Positions 1-7,185 of a stretch of 10,902 nt of DNA are shown here, one piece after another. The notes under the pieces were generated by a model, which was not told where the DNA came from, did no database searches, and saw only the letters and a list, made by a program, of their open reading frames with translations. The position numbers and the translations under genes were made by a program. Source of the stretch: an uncultured Oscillibacter sp. (GTDB taxonomy: Bacteria > Bacillota > Clostridia > Oscillospirales > Oscillospiraceae); assembly GCA_946494635.1 (NCBI GenBank), contig CAMMCS010000052.1:1-10902 (forward strand). Reading direction: 5' to 3'. Numbering within the stretch: position 1 is the first letter of the stretch; every line of letters begins with the position of its first letter.

Positions 1-706
1 TCGTTTTATTAGACTTCTTCGCCGTCTTGGACTGATCCAGCACCTCAAAGGACAGCAGCCGCTTGATCTCCGATGCCGCCGGCTCCGGGATTACCCAGGT
101 GGGGTCAAACCTCTGGATGGTCTTCAAACTTGGCACCACAGAGGACTTCAGGCCGGAGGGTGCGAAGATCATAAAGTTGTGGGCAAAAGCGGGATTGTGG
201 GGCTCATTTCTGGCAAAGTACAGATCCAGGTAGATGAACGCCGCCATCAGATAGGTCTTTCCCGCGCCCATGGGGAGACTGAACAGGTAGTCTGTATAGG
301 ACACCCCATAGAAGGCCTCCCGGAAGAATGTTTCGTAATCAATACTCTCCGGGCCTTTGCGGATCTGCTTCTCCAGCTTCTCGGAAACCTGTTCTCCGCT
401 GTCATTTTTCAGGCGAGCATATTCAAACAGAGCCGCCGCTGCAGGATGAGCCGTCAAAAAGTCACGGGTATTGCTGGAGATCTCCGCCTGCTCTAAATCC
501 AGAGTATTAAACGCCCCCTGGCAGAACAGCTGTGAGAGCGGCGCACACCCGCAGGCGATCTTCAGGAACAGGTAAGTCTTGATGGCGTCTACCTGGGCAT
601 CACGCATCTGGCCTGCCTGCTCGATATATTTTATGATCTCCCGCGCAGTACAGGCGGAGGAGGAAAACCAACGATCCCGTGCGTTGGTGATCATTCGATA
701 GAACAT
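1..706 (-). CDS. DEAD/DEAH-box helicase-like ATPase, N-terminal part (cut by window edge)
   Basis: Reading the minus strand from an ATG at 706-704 gives 235 open codons that continue off the left edge, so the C-terminus is not seen. A Walker A motif (PMGAGKT, residues 145-151) follows a helical region, and a segment at about 179-195 (FAPSGLKSSVVPSLK) sits where motif Ia of superfamily 2 helicases is expected. A possible Q-motif glutamine is Q38 (RDAQVDAIK). The DEAD/DEAH box and helicase C-terminal domain would lie outside the window. The start is well supported: AAAGGAG lies 7 nt upstream, and the ATG overlaps the preceding gene's stop by one base (TGATG), implying translational coupling. 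The layout recalls type III restriction subunit R-like helicases of Clostridia. A restriction or defence role is inference; a repair or other DNA-remodelling ATPase is also possible. Confidence 0.75.
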   Translation of the reverse strand, partial: MFYRMITNARDRWFSSSACTAREIIKYIEQAGQMRDAQVDAIKTYLFLKIACGCAPLSQLFCQGAFNTLDLEQAEISSNTRDFLTAHPAAAALFEYARLKNDSGEQVSEKLEKQIRKGPESIDYETFFREAFYGVSYTDYLFSLPMGAGKTYLMAAFIYLDLYFARNEPHNPAFAHNFMIFAPSGLKSSVVPSLKTIQRFDPTWVIPEPAASEIKRLLSFEVLDQSKTAKKSNKT

Positions 707-900
707 CAGAGGTCTCCTTTAAAATCTTCTTTGGCTTGACGAGTTCTTCCATCCAACGGTTTCTGTGCATCTTTTGGGATAGCCCAGACCCGTCCCAAGC
801 GATATGCGCCTGGGATGCGTCCATTTCCGCACAGAATCTCAACTCTCCGCTGAGTAAGGCCCCATTCCGCCGCTTTATCTTTTGGTGTCACATAGTCCAT
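706..900 (-). CDS. Small helix-turn-helix-like DNA-binding protein (excisionase/MerR-like fold)
   Basis: A 64-residue protein beginning MDYVTPKDKAAEWGLTQRRV. The pattern (V/I)T-K-AAEWG-T-RRV-xLC-x-GRIPGA-RLGR-WAIPKDA is typical of small winged-helix proteins of the excisionase/MerR-like type common in Clostridia. Residues 4-22 form the helix-turn-helix and residues 28-44 the wing (GRIPGAYRLGRVWAIP). The start at 900 is chosen because AAGGGG lies 9 nt upstream and a promoter at 937-965 puts transcription start near 930, which excludes the longer in-frame start at 945. The gene ends in TGATG with the helicase-like gene, whose Shine-Dalgarno lies inside its last codons, so the two form one operon. 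It probably regulates that operon or targets its partner to DNA; that role is inferred from context. Confidence 0.8.
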   Translation of the reverse strand: MDYVTPKDKAAEWGLTQRRVEILCGNGRIPGAYRLGRVWAIPKDAQKPLDGRTRQAKEDFKGDL

Positions 901-936
901 ATCTAAAAACCCCTTGTTTTGAACGGCTTTTTTGAC

Positions 937-965
937 ATTATACATCTATTTGCCGAATAATACAA
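937..965 (-). promoter_or_regulatory. Predicted sigma-A promoter of the HTH/helicase operon
   Basis: On the minus strand a perfect TATAAT (942-937) is preceded, after 17 bp, by TTGTAT (965-960), a 3 of 6 match to TTGACA. The region is AT-rich compared with its surroundings. Predicted transcription start is near 930, about 30 nt before the ATG at 900. An inverted repeat CAAAT-N13-ATTTG (963-985) overlaps the -35 box and could be an operator. Confidence 0.6.
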
Positions 966-1031
966 ATATCGATCAAACAGATTTGCTACGAACTTTGTTA
1001 TAAACTATTTTTAAGTGCAATAGGGTAAAGG

Positions 1032-1072
1032 AAACCCAGCCTGCATGGATTTACTCCTTGAGGGCTGGGTTT
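1032..1072 (-). terminator. Probable terminator of the Bro-N/DinD-like gene
   Basis: A perfect 10-bp inverted repeat (AAACCCAGCC at 1032-1041, GGCTGGGTTT at 1063-1072) has a 21-nt loop. It lies 37 bp beyond the stop codon of the upstream minus-strand gene and before the promoter of the next one, where a terminator is expected. On the minus strand the second arm ends in TTT and runs into CCTTTACCC, so the U-tract is weak and the loop is long. A second small stem (TGCCT/AGGCA, 1074-1091) lies between the gene end and this hairpin. Confidence 0.45.
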
Positions 1073-1108
1073 GTGCCTGAGTGCTTAGGCAAGCTATAAG
1101 CTCTGCAT

Positions 1109-2041
1109 CTAATTATCCCGATCCTTATCGGAAATTTTGTTATCCTTATGCTGGAGTTCCTCCATCCCCTCCGCCAGCTCCGCCGCATCCTCCACCACTC
1201 CGGTCACCAGCTGCTGGAGGGTCTGGGCGTTCTCCGCCGTCACCACCGGCCGGCCGGTCTCCTGCTCCAGCTCCCTCCGGGCGTTGCCGGCGATGCGGCC
1301 GCCCCGCCGGGCCACCTTGCGGTTCTCCTCCAGACCCTCGGGCTGCTCCGTCCGGGAGATGCTGGTGGTGGAGGCCTCGGCCAGCATGTTCAGCACCAGC
1401 TCCAGGTCGCTCATGTTGTCCCGCAGGTTCTCCTTCTTCAGCCCCTTGAGCCGCTTGTACTGCCGGGTGGTCATGCCGGACCAGGCTCTGCTGATCTCGT
1501 CGGTGAGGATGGCGTACTCCCGGCCCTTCTCCACCCCCCGCTTGCTCCACTCGTCGGTGAGCTCGTTGCGGATGCGGATAGCCAGCAATCGCTGGTGGAC
1601 CCACTCCTCCGAATAGCCCTTTTTCAGATAGGTCTCCAGGGCACGGTCGATGGCCTGCTCCGGGTCGATGGTCTCTTCGATCCGCTCCCGGCCCACTTGG
1701 GCCAGCCACAGCTTGAAGGGCTCCGCCTTGGGAGAGGGAATGGACTGGATGATCCGCAGGAGTTGCTCCGTGTCGGCCACGTCGGTGAGATACCGTTTCC
1801 CATCCGCCGACTTCAATTTCAGTTGACTACAATTTGTAGGCAACTCGCTGCCCTCCTTTTTCAGGCGGGTTTTCAGCACGCTCCAATACTTGGCGGCATG
1901 GCGCGTGTCCGGCTGGTCGGTGAGGACCCCCACCACGTCCACCACGGAGAAGTACCACTCCTCCTGTTCCGCATCCCAGGCGGTGCGGATCTTCTGATCC
2001 TCAAAGAGCTGGATCTGATCGTTCTGCTTTTTCTCGTCCAT
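1109..2041 (-). CDS. Bro-N domain / DinD-like protein
   Basis: A 310-residue protein. Residues about 10-125 resemble the Bro-N domain of phage antirepressors and BRO proteins: QLFEDQKIRTAWDAEQEEWYF, then a VVDVVGVLTD helix, a K-YWSVLK-RL segment and a LTDVADTEQLLRIIQSIPS segment. The C-terminal half (about 175-270) has the pattern of E. coli DinD: a tyrosine/lysine-rich QYKRLKGLKKENLRDNM, then SDLELVLNMLAEAST, then an arginine/glycine segment ending near TGRPVVT. The last about 45 residues are polar and E/K/D-rich. E. coli DinD is SOS-induced and acts on RecA filaments; whether that applies here is unknown, and no LexA-type box was seen upstream. The start at 2041 is chosen because GGGAGG lies 8 nt upstream and a promoter lies just before it; the frame stays open further upstream. 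It is monocistronic and flanked by accessory genes. Confidence 0.8.
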   Translation of the reverse strand: MDEKKQNDQIQLFEDQKIRTAWDAEQEEWYFSVVDVVGVLTDQPDTRHAAKYWSVLKTRLKKEGSELPTNCSQLKLKSADGKRYLTDVADTEQLLRIIQSIPSPKAEPFKLWLAQVGRERIEETIDPEQAIDRALETYLKKGYSEEWVHQRLLAIRIRNELTDEWSKRGVEKGREYAILTDEISRAWSGMTTRQYKRLKGLKKENLRDNMSDLELVLNMLAEASTTSISRTEQPEGLEENRKVARRGGRIAGNARRELEQETGRPVVTAENAQTLQQLVTGVVEDAAELAEGMEELQHKDNKISDKDRDN

Positions 2042-2055
2042 GGTATGTACCTCCC

Positions 2056-2067
2056 GGCTGATCAGCC
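2056..2067. promoter_or_regulatory. 12-bp perfect palindrome over the predicted start of transcription (possible operator)
   Basis: GGCTGATCAGCC is a perfect palindrome between the -10 box (2070-2075) and the ribosome binding site of the Bro-N/DinD-like gene, centred almost on the predicted +1 (about 2063). A repressor bound here would block transcription initiation. It could instead form a short hairpin at the extreme 5' end of the mRNA. No functional evidence can be seen. Confidence 0.35.
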
Positions 2068-2069
2068 TC

Positions 2070-2075
2070 ATTTTA
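2070..2075 (-). promoter_or_regulatory. Predicted extended -10 promoter of the Bro-N/DinD-like gene
   Basis: On the minus strand TAAAAT (5 of 6 to TATAAT) is preceded directly by TGG, an extended -10 (TGn) element. No good -35 box is seen at 16-18 bp. It lies about 22 nt from the GGGAGG ribosome binding site side of the predicted start and close to the chosen ATG at 2041. Confidence 0.45.
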
Positions 2076-2199
2076 CCACATCCTGCACTGTAAAGCGAGA
2101 CAGAAATGGGCCTTCTTGCCTGCCAATGTGGTCTGTTTTCCTCTGATTTTGCGCCTTTACACCCCTCTCGAATATCTACGGTGGAGGGAGTGCTCTTCG

Positions 2200-2385
2200 T
2201 CAGGATGTACGATTCCACCCGCCCCGTTTTGCCAGATCCAGCATTCCAAAGCAGAATTTCTGCCACGGCTCCAATGTAGTCAGCAACGGGTCGCCCTCCC
2301 GGATCCGCATGGTGCGCCGGATTTCCTTGGGAATCACCACCCGTCCCAAATCGTCAATCCGCCGCACGATTCCCGTTGCTTTCAT
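2200..2385 (-). CDS. Short SpoVT/AbrB-type DNA-binding protein, C-terminal half divergent (probably truncated)
   Basis: A 61-residue protein starting MKATGIVRRIDDLGRVVIP. Residues 1-34 are a near-consensus SpoVT/AbrB swapped-hairpin start (TGIVRRIDDLGRVVIP, KEIRRTMRIREGDPL). Family members normally continue with EIFTD-x-GE-I-LKKY; here residues 35-61 (LTTLEPWQKFCFGMLDLAKR...) do not match, so the second beta-hairpin strand pair looks replaced or lost, probably by deletion or recombination. AAAGGAG lies 8 nt upstream of the ATG at 2385, supporting this start over an in-frame one at 2436. Typical family lengths are about 80-95 aa for AbrB and about 180 aa for SpoVT. It is transcribed away from glgB across a shared 410-bp region. 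It may be a remnant, or a short protein that still dimerises; the fold's completeness is uncertain. Confidence 0.65.
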   Translation of the reverse strand: MKATGIVRRIDDLGRVVIPKEIRRTMRIREGDPLLTTLEPWQKFCFGMLDLAKRGGWNRTS

Positions 2386-2550
2386 ATCGAAAACTCCTTT
2401 GTTTCTCAAAATTTTCAGGATGATTCTGCTTGGCAAAAGCTAGTATTCGCAGGATTTGTTTGGCTATGCAGGCCGGGGCGGTGGTTTCATTTGGCAATCC
2501 GCCGGGAAGGCGTTCGGCCCCGGGCTTGTGTTAAGCCTGTGAAAAAACCG

Positions 2551-2605
2551 GGAAAATTCCGGAAAAATTCCCCGATATTCAGCGAAAGACGACAAATTTC
2601 CGGAA
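2551..2605. promoter_or_regulatory. GGAA/TTCC palindrome cluster upstream of the glg promoter
   Basis: The 410-bp gap 2386-2795 holds two identical palindromes TTCCGGAA at 2557-2564 and 2598-2605, 41 bp apart (about four helical turns). The first is flanked by GGAAAATTCC (2551-2560) and GGAAAAATTCC (2561-2571), two near-identical units with GGAA/TTCC arms. They lie 65-120 bp upstream of the glgB -35 box and between the divergent AbrB-like gene and glgB. This spacing suits a dimeric regulator on one DNA face, but the binder is unknown. Confidence 0.35.
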
Positions 2606-2669
2606 GGATCGGGTGGAGATGCTGGGAATTTCAACCAAGTTTCGGCACCCTTTTTCGACGGGAGCGTTC

Positions 2670-2698
2670 TTGACGGTGTCCGCCCCAGGAAGTATAAT
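2670..2698 (+). promoter_or_regulatory. Strong sigma-A promoter of the glycogen operon
   Basis: TTGACG (2670-2675, 5 of 6 to consensus) and a perfect TATAAT (2693-2698) are separated by exactly 17 bp. Predicted transcription start is about 2705, giving a leader of about 91 nt before the glgB ATG. This is the only strong promoter seen for glgBCDAP, so the genes are probably co-transcribed from it. Confidence 0.85.
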
Positions 2699-2724
2699 AG
2701 AAACACATATTCCTGACGCAGACA

Positions 2725-2775
2725 CGGCCCGCAGACGCGGCCGACTCCAGCGATAAAACGCCCGCCTCCGGCGGG
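2725..2775 (+). other. Two GC-rich hairpins in the glgB leader
   Basis: Within the predicted 5' leader, 2725-2743 can fold as CGGC/GCCG plus CGC/GCG with one bulged C. Positions 2761-2775 form CCCGCC-TCC-GGCGGG, a perfect 6-bp stem with a 3-nt loop. The second hairpin ends six bases before the GGAGAGGAG ribosome binding site (2781-2789) of glgB. They could tune mRNA stability or translation. Neither is followed by a U-tract, so they are not intrinsic terminators, and no known riboswitch is recognised. Confidence 0.5.
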
Positions 2776-2795
2776 TATGTGGAGAGGAGCGTTCC

Positions 2796-4714
2796 ATGGC
2801 AAAGCAACAACAGGCGGATCGTTTCCACCAGGGGACGATGACGGACGGGTGGCGCTGGTTCGGCGCCCATCCGGCGAAAAAGCGGGGCAGAGAGGGCTGG
2901 ACGTTCCGGGTCTGGGCCCCCCACGCGGAGGCGGTATCTGTCGTGGGGGACTTCAACGACTGGCAGGAGGGAGCGGCGCCCCTGACCCGCAGGGGCGAGA
3001 TCTGGGAGGGGTTCCTGCCGGATCTGCCGGTCTACACCTCCTATAAATACGCGGTGCGGGGGGCGGACGGACAGGTCCGCCAGAAGGCGGACCCCTACGG
3101 CTTCCACACGGAGACCCGGCCTGCCACCGCCAGCAAGCTGTATGACATCAGCGGATTCAAGTGGACGGACGGCACCTTCCGGGAGAAGAAGGCTAAGCAC
3201 CCGGTCTATACATCGCCGCTGAATATCTATGAGGTCCACCTGGGCTCCTGGAAAAAGCGGGACAACGGGGACTTCATCGACTACAGGGATCTGGCGAAGG
3301 AGCTGGCCGCCTATGTAAAGGATATGGGCTATACCGCCATCGAGCTGCTGCCGGTGACGGAGCACCCTCTGGACGACTCCTGGGGCTACCAGTGCACCGG
3401 ATACTTCGCACCCACCTCCCGGTTCGGCACCCCCAAGGACTTCATGTGGTTTGTGAACTACATGCACAAAAACGGCATCCTGGTGCTGCTGGACTGGGTG
3501 CCCGCCCATTTCTGCAAGGACATCCAGGGGCTCTATGAGTTTGACGGCACCTGCTGCTATGAGTACAGCGACCCCAACAAGCGGGAGCACGCCGCCTGGG
3601 GCACCCGGGTCTTCGACTACGGCCGGCCGGAGGTGAAGAGCTTCCTCTTCTCCTCCGCCCGCTTCTGGCTGGAGGAGTACCACATCGACGGGCTGCGGGT
3701 GGACGCGGTGGCCTCCATGCTGTACCTGGACTACGACCGCCAGGGCGGCGCCTGGACCCCCAACCAGTACGGCGGCCATGAGAACCTGGAGGCCATCGAC
3801 TTCCTGCGGGAGCTGAACGCTATGGCCTTCCAGACGGACCCCGGCGTGCTGATGATCGCCGAGGAGTCCACCGCCTGGCCCCTGGTGACCCGCCCGCCGG
3901 ACGTGGGGGGCCTGGGCTTCAACCTGAAGTGGAACATGGGCTGGATGAACGACATGTGCCACTACCTGAAGCTGGACCCCTTCTTCCGCCAGTACAACCA
4001 CAAGGATATCACCTTCTCCATGATGTACGCCTTTTCCGAGAACTTCGTGCTGCCCATCTCCCACGACGAGGTGGTCCACATGAAGGGCTCCATCGTGGGG
4101 AAGATGCCCGGCGACTACGACAACCAGCTGCGGTGCCTGAAGGGCTTCTACGCCTACCTCCTGGCCCACCCGGGGAAGAAGCTCCTCTTCATGGGGGCGG
4201 AGATCGGCCAGTGGCACGAGTGGGATTCTGACGGCCAGCTGGACTGGTACCTGCTGGATCAGCCCATGAACCAGAAGATCCACCGCTTCTTCCGGGAGAT
4301 CAACGCCTTCTACAAAAAGACCCCCGCCCTGTGGGAGATCGACTTCGACTGGGAGGGCTTTGAGTGGCTGGTGCCGGATGACAACCACAACAACGTGGTG
4401 GTGTTCCTGCGGAAGGACAGGAAGGGCCGCGATCTGATATGCGCGGTGAACTTCTCTCCAAATACCTATGAGAACTATCGGATGGGCGTACCGCCCCACC
4501 GGCGGTATGTCCCCGTGTTCAACACCGATGATCCCGCTTACGGCGGCGCCGGCTTCGGAGACGACGGGCCGGTGCCGGTGGAGGCGATTCCCTCCCACGG
4601 GAAGGAGCACTCCGCGGCCATCCGGATTCCGGCCTTCGGCGCGGTGTTCCTCCGGGGCGAGGGCGCGTTCCCCAGATCCAGGAAGCAACAACAGGCAAAG
4701 GAGTTGGAAAAGAC

Positions 4715-4718
<4 letters not shown>
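2796..4718 (+). CDS. glgB: 1,4-alpha-glucan (glycogen) branching enzyme
   Basis: This 640-residue GH13 enzyme cuts alpha-1,4-glucan chains and rejoins them as alpha-1,6 branches on cytoplasmic glycogen. An N-terminal CBM48 domain (about 33-120, with FRVWAPHAEAVSVVGDFNDW) precedes the catalytic barrel. All four GH13 signatures are visible: DWVPAHF (233-239), GLRVDAV with nucleophile D303, IAEES with acid/base E356, and ISHDEVVH with transition-state D424. The branching-enzyme context ELLPVTEHPLDDSWGYQ (183-199) is also present. It lacks the extra N-terminal domain of the 728-aa E. coli enzyme, as do many Firmicutes forms. The C-terminus ends in a polar RKQQQAKELEKT tail. GAGGAG lies 6 nt before the ATG. 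It is first in the operon, and its stop overlaps glgC by ATGA. Confidence 0.97.
2802..2815 (+). repeat. 14-bp direct repeat, copy 1 (start of glgB)
   Basis: AAGCAACAACAGGC is identical to 4683-4696. Both copies are in the same reading frame and encode KQQQA, here residues 3-7 of GlgB. The copies lie 1.88 kb apart at the two ends of the gene. Its origin is unclear. Confidence 0.5.
4683..4696 (+). repeat. 14-bp direct repeat, copy 2 (end of glgB)
   Basis: This is the second exact copy of AAGCAACAACAGGC, encoding KQQQA at residues 630-634 of GlgB. It sits directly before the AAAGGAG ribosome binding site (4697-4703) of glgC, whose ATG is 11 nt further on. Confidence 0.5.
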
Positions 4719-5919
<1,201 letters not shown>

Positions 5920-5923
<4 letters not shown>

Positions 5924-7038
5924 ACGGCATGCACGGCATCATCTTTTCCTATGAAAAGCGCAATGACCTGCGGGAGCTGGGGGAGATCCGCTCCGCGTCC
6001 TCCATCCCCTTCGGCGGCCGGTACCGGGCGGTGGACTTTGCCCTGTCCAGCATGGTGAATGCCGGCGTCACCGACGTGGGCGTGGTGCTCCACGGCCGGT
6101 ATCAGAGCCTGCTGGACCATCTGGGCACCGGAAAGGACTGGGACCTGTCCCGCAAGCGCGGCGGCCTGAAAATCCTGCCTCCCTTTGCCTATAAGCAGCA
6201 CTGGGGAGAGGCGGCGGCCTTCCGGGGGAAGATGGAGGCCCTGGCGGGCGTCCGCTCCTACCTGGAGGAGATCCGGCGGGATTATGTGGTGCTGATGGAC
6301 GGCGACCTGGTGGTGAACCTGCCCCTGTCGGACATCTATGAGCAGCATGTGAAATCCGGCGCGGATATCACCGTGGTCTGCGGAAACGACAGCTTTGAGA
6401 CGGAGAACGGCACCTATTTTGAAATGGATCACAGCACCGGCCGCATCACCGATGTGTTCTACAACCTCCACAGGCCCAGGGGATACCGCGGCCTGGAGGT
6501 ATACCTCCTCTCCACAAAGCTGCTGCTGGAGCTGGTGGATGCGTGCGCTACCCATGACCAGTTCAGCCTGCGGCGGGACGTGCTCCAGGCCCGGAAGGAC
6601 AGCCTGCATCTCGAGGGCTACATCTGGTCGGGCTTTGCAGCGCAGATCCGCTCTGTTCAGGAATATTACGACCGCAGCATGCAGCTGCTGGATCCGGCCA
6701 TCCGGGCGGAGCTGTTCTGCGCGGACCGGCCCATCCGGGCCAAGGCCACTGACAAGTCCTCCGCATACATCGGCCCGGACGGCTGCTGCATCAATTCCCT
6801 GGTGGCGGATGGCTGCAACATCGAGGGGGCGGTGGAAAATTCCATCCTCTTCCCGGGCGTTGTGGTGGAGAGCGGCGCGGTGGTGCGTAACTGCGTGCTC
6901 TTCAAAGAGACTGCGGTACGCCGGGGCGCGTCGCTTTCGTACCTGATCGCCGACAAGAATGTGGAGATCCTGCCGGACCGGACGCTGATGGGGCACGGCT
7001 CCTATCCCATTGTGCTGGCCAAGGGCAGCCGGGTGTGA
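5920..7038 (+). CDS. glgD: GlgD, regulatory (non-catalytic) paralogue of ADP-glucose pyrophosphorylase
   Basis: A 372-residue paralogue of GlgC that in Firmicutes forms a hetero-oligomer with GlgC and modulates it while having little activity alone. The fold is recognisable: SIPFGGRYRAVDFALSSMVN (28-47) matches the substrate-loop region, VVLMDGDLVVNL (123-134) aligns with the metal-binding strand, and the beta-helix is seen from about 285 (IEGAVENSILFPGVVVESG). The N-terminal GGxGxRL nucleotide loop is missing, replaced by IIFSYEKRNDLREL, and the SGDH motif has become MDGD without the following HIYKMDY, so catalysis is not expected. The start at 5920 has GAGGAGG 7 nt upstream and overlaps the glgC stop by ATGA. 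M4 is an alternative start but is badly spaced. A 147-bp gap with hairpins separates it from glgA. Confidence 0.93.
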
Positions 7039-7073
7039 GCGCGGGAAAAGCTTCCAGAATACAGCAGACACAG

Positions 7074-7165
7074 CCGGCGCGGCCAGAGAGAAAGGGCCGC
7101 CGGATCTGTGGCTGGGGACCGGGGGGCGCCTGCCGGCGCCCTTCATCCCGCCCGGAACCGGGCGG
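7074..7165 (+). other. Three consecutive hairpins in the glgD-glgA gap
   Basis: The 147-bp gap (7039-7185) holds three GC-rich inverted repeats: CCGGC..GGCC paired with GGCC..GCCGG (7074-7103, 2-nt bulge); GGGCGCC-TGCC-GGCGCCC (7124-7141); and CCGCCCGG-AA-CCGGGCGG (7148-7165). The last ends six bases before the AGGAG region of glgA (7174-7178). None is followed by a U-tract, so full termination is unlikely. They may protect mRNA ends, pause polymerase or set GlgA output relative to GlgC/GlgD. No convincing internal promoter was seen. Confidence 0.55.
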
Positions 7166-7185
7166 AGCTTGAAAGGAGAGGACTT

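Noticed and set aside
1148..2146. Open frames on the plus strand over the Bro-N/DinD-like gene
   Set aside because: The minus-strand frame has recognisable domains, a ribosome binding site and a promoter; the plus-strand translations are leucine/proline-rich without a family.
2042..2266. Longer start for the Bro-N/DinD-like protein reaching back to 2266
   Set aside because: It would overlap the AbrB-like gene and include the promoter, and the extra residues match nothing; the ATG at 2041 has GGGAGG at good spacing.
2523..2537. Hairpin GGCTT-GTGTT-AAGCC as a terminator
   Set aside because: It is not followed by a T-run on either strand and does not follow a gene end.
2631..4691. A 686-codon open frame on the minus strand over glgB
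   Set aside because: It is an antisense shadow of a gene with all GH13 motifs, and it also covers the glgB promoter and leader.
7124..7165. glgD-glgA hairpins as an intrinsic terminator
   Set aside because: There is no U-tract after any stem, and glgA/glgP have no other convincing promoter, so read-through is more likely.
7108..7185. Longer start for GlgA at 7108
   Set aside because: The extra 26 residues translate the intergenic hairpins and are not GlgA-like; MKILYAASEA at 7186 with AGGAG upstream is the standard start.
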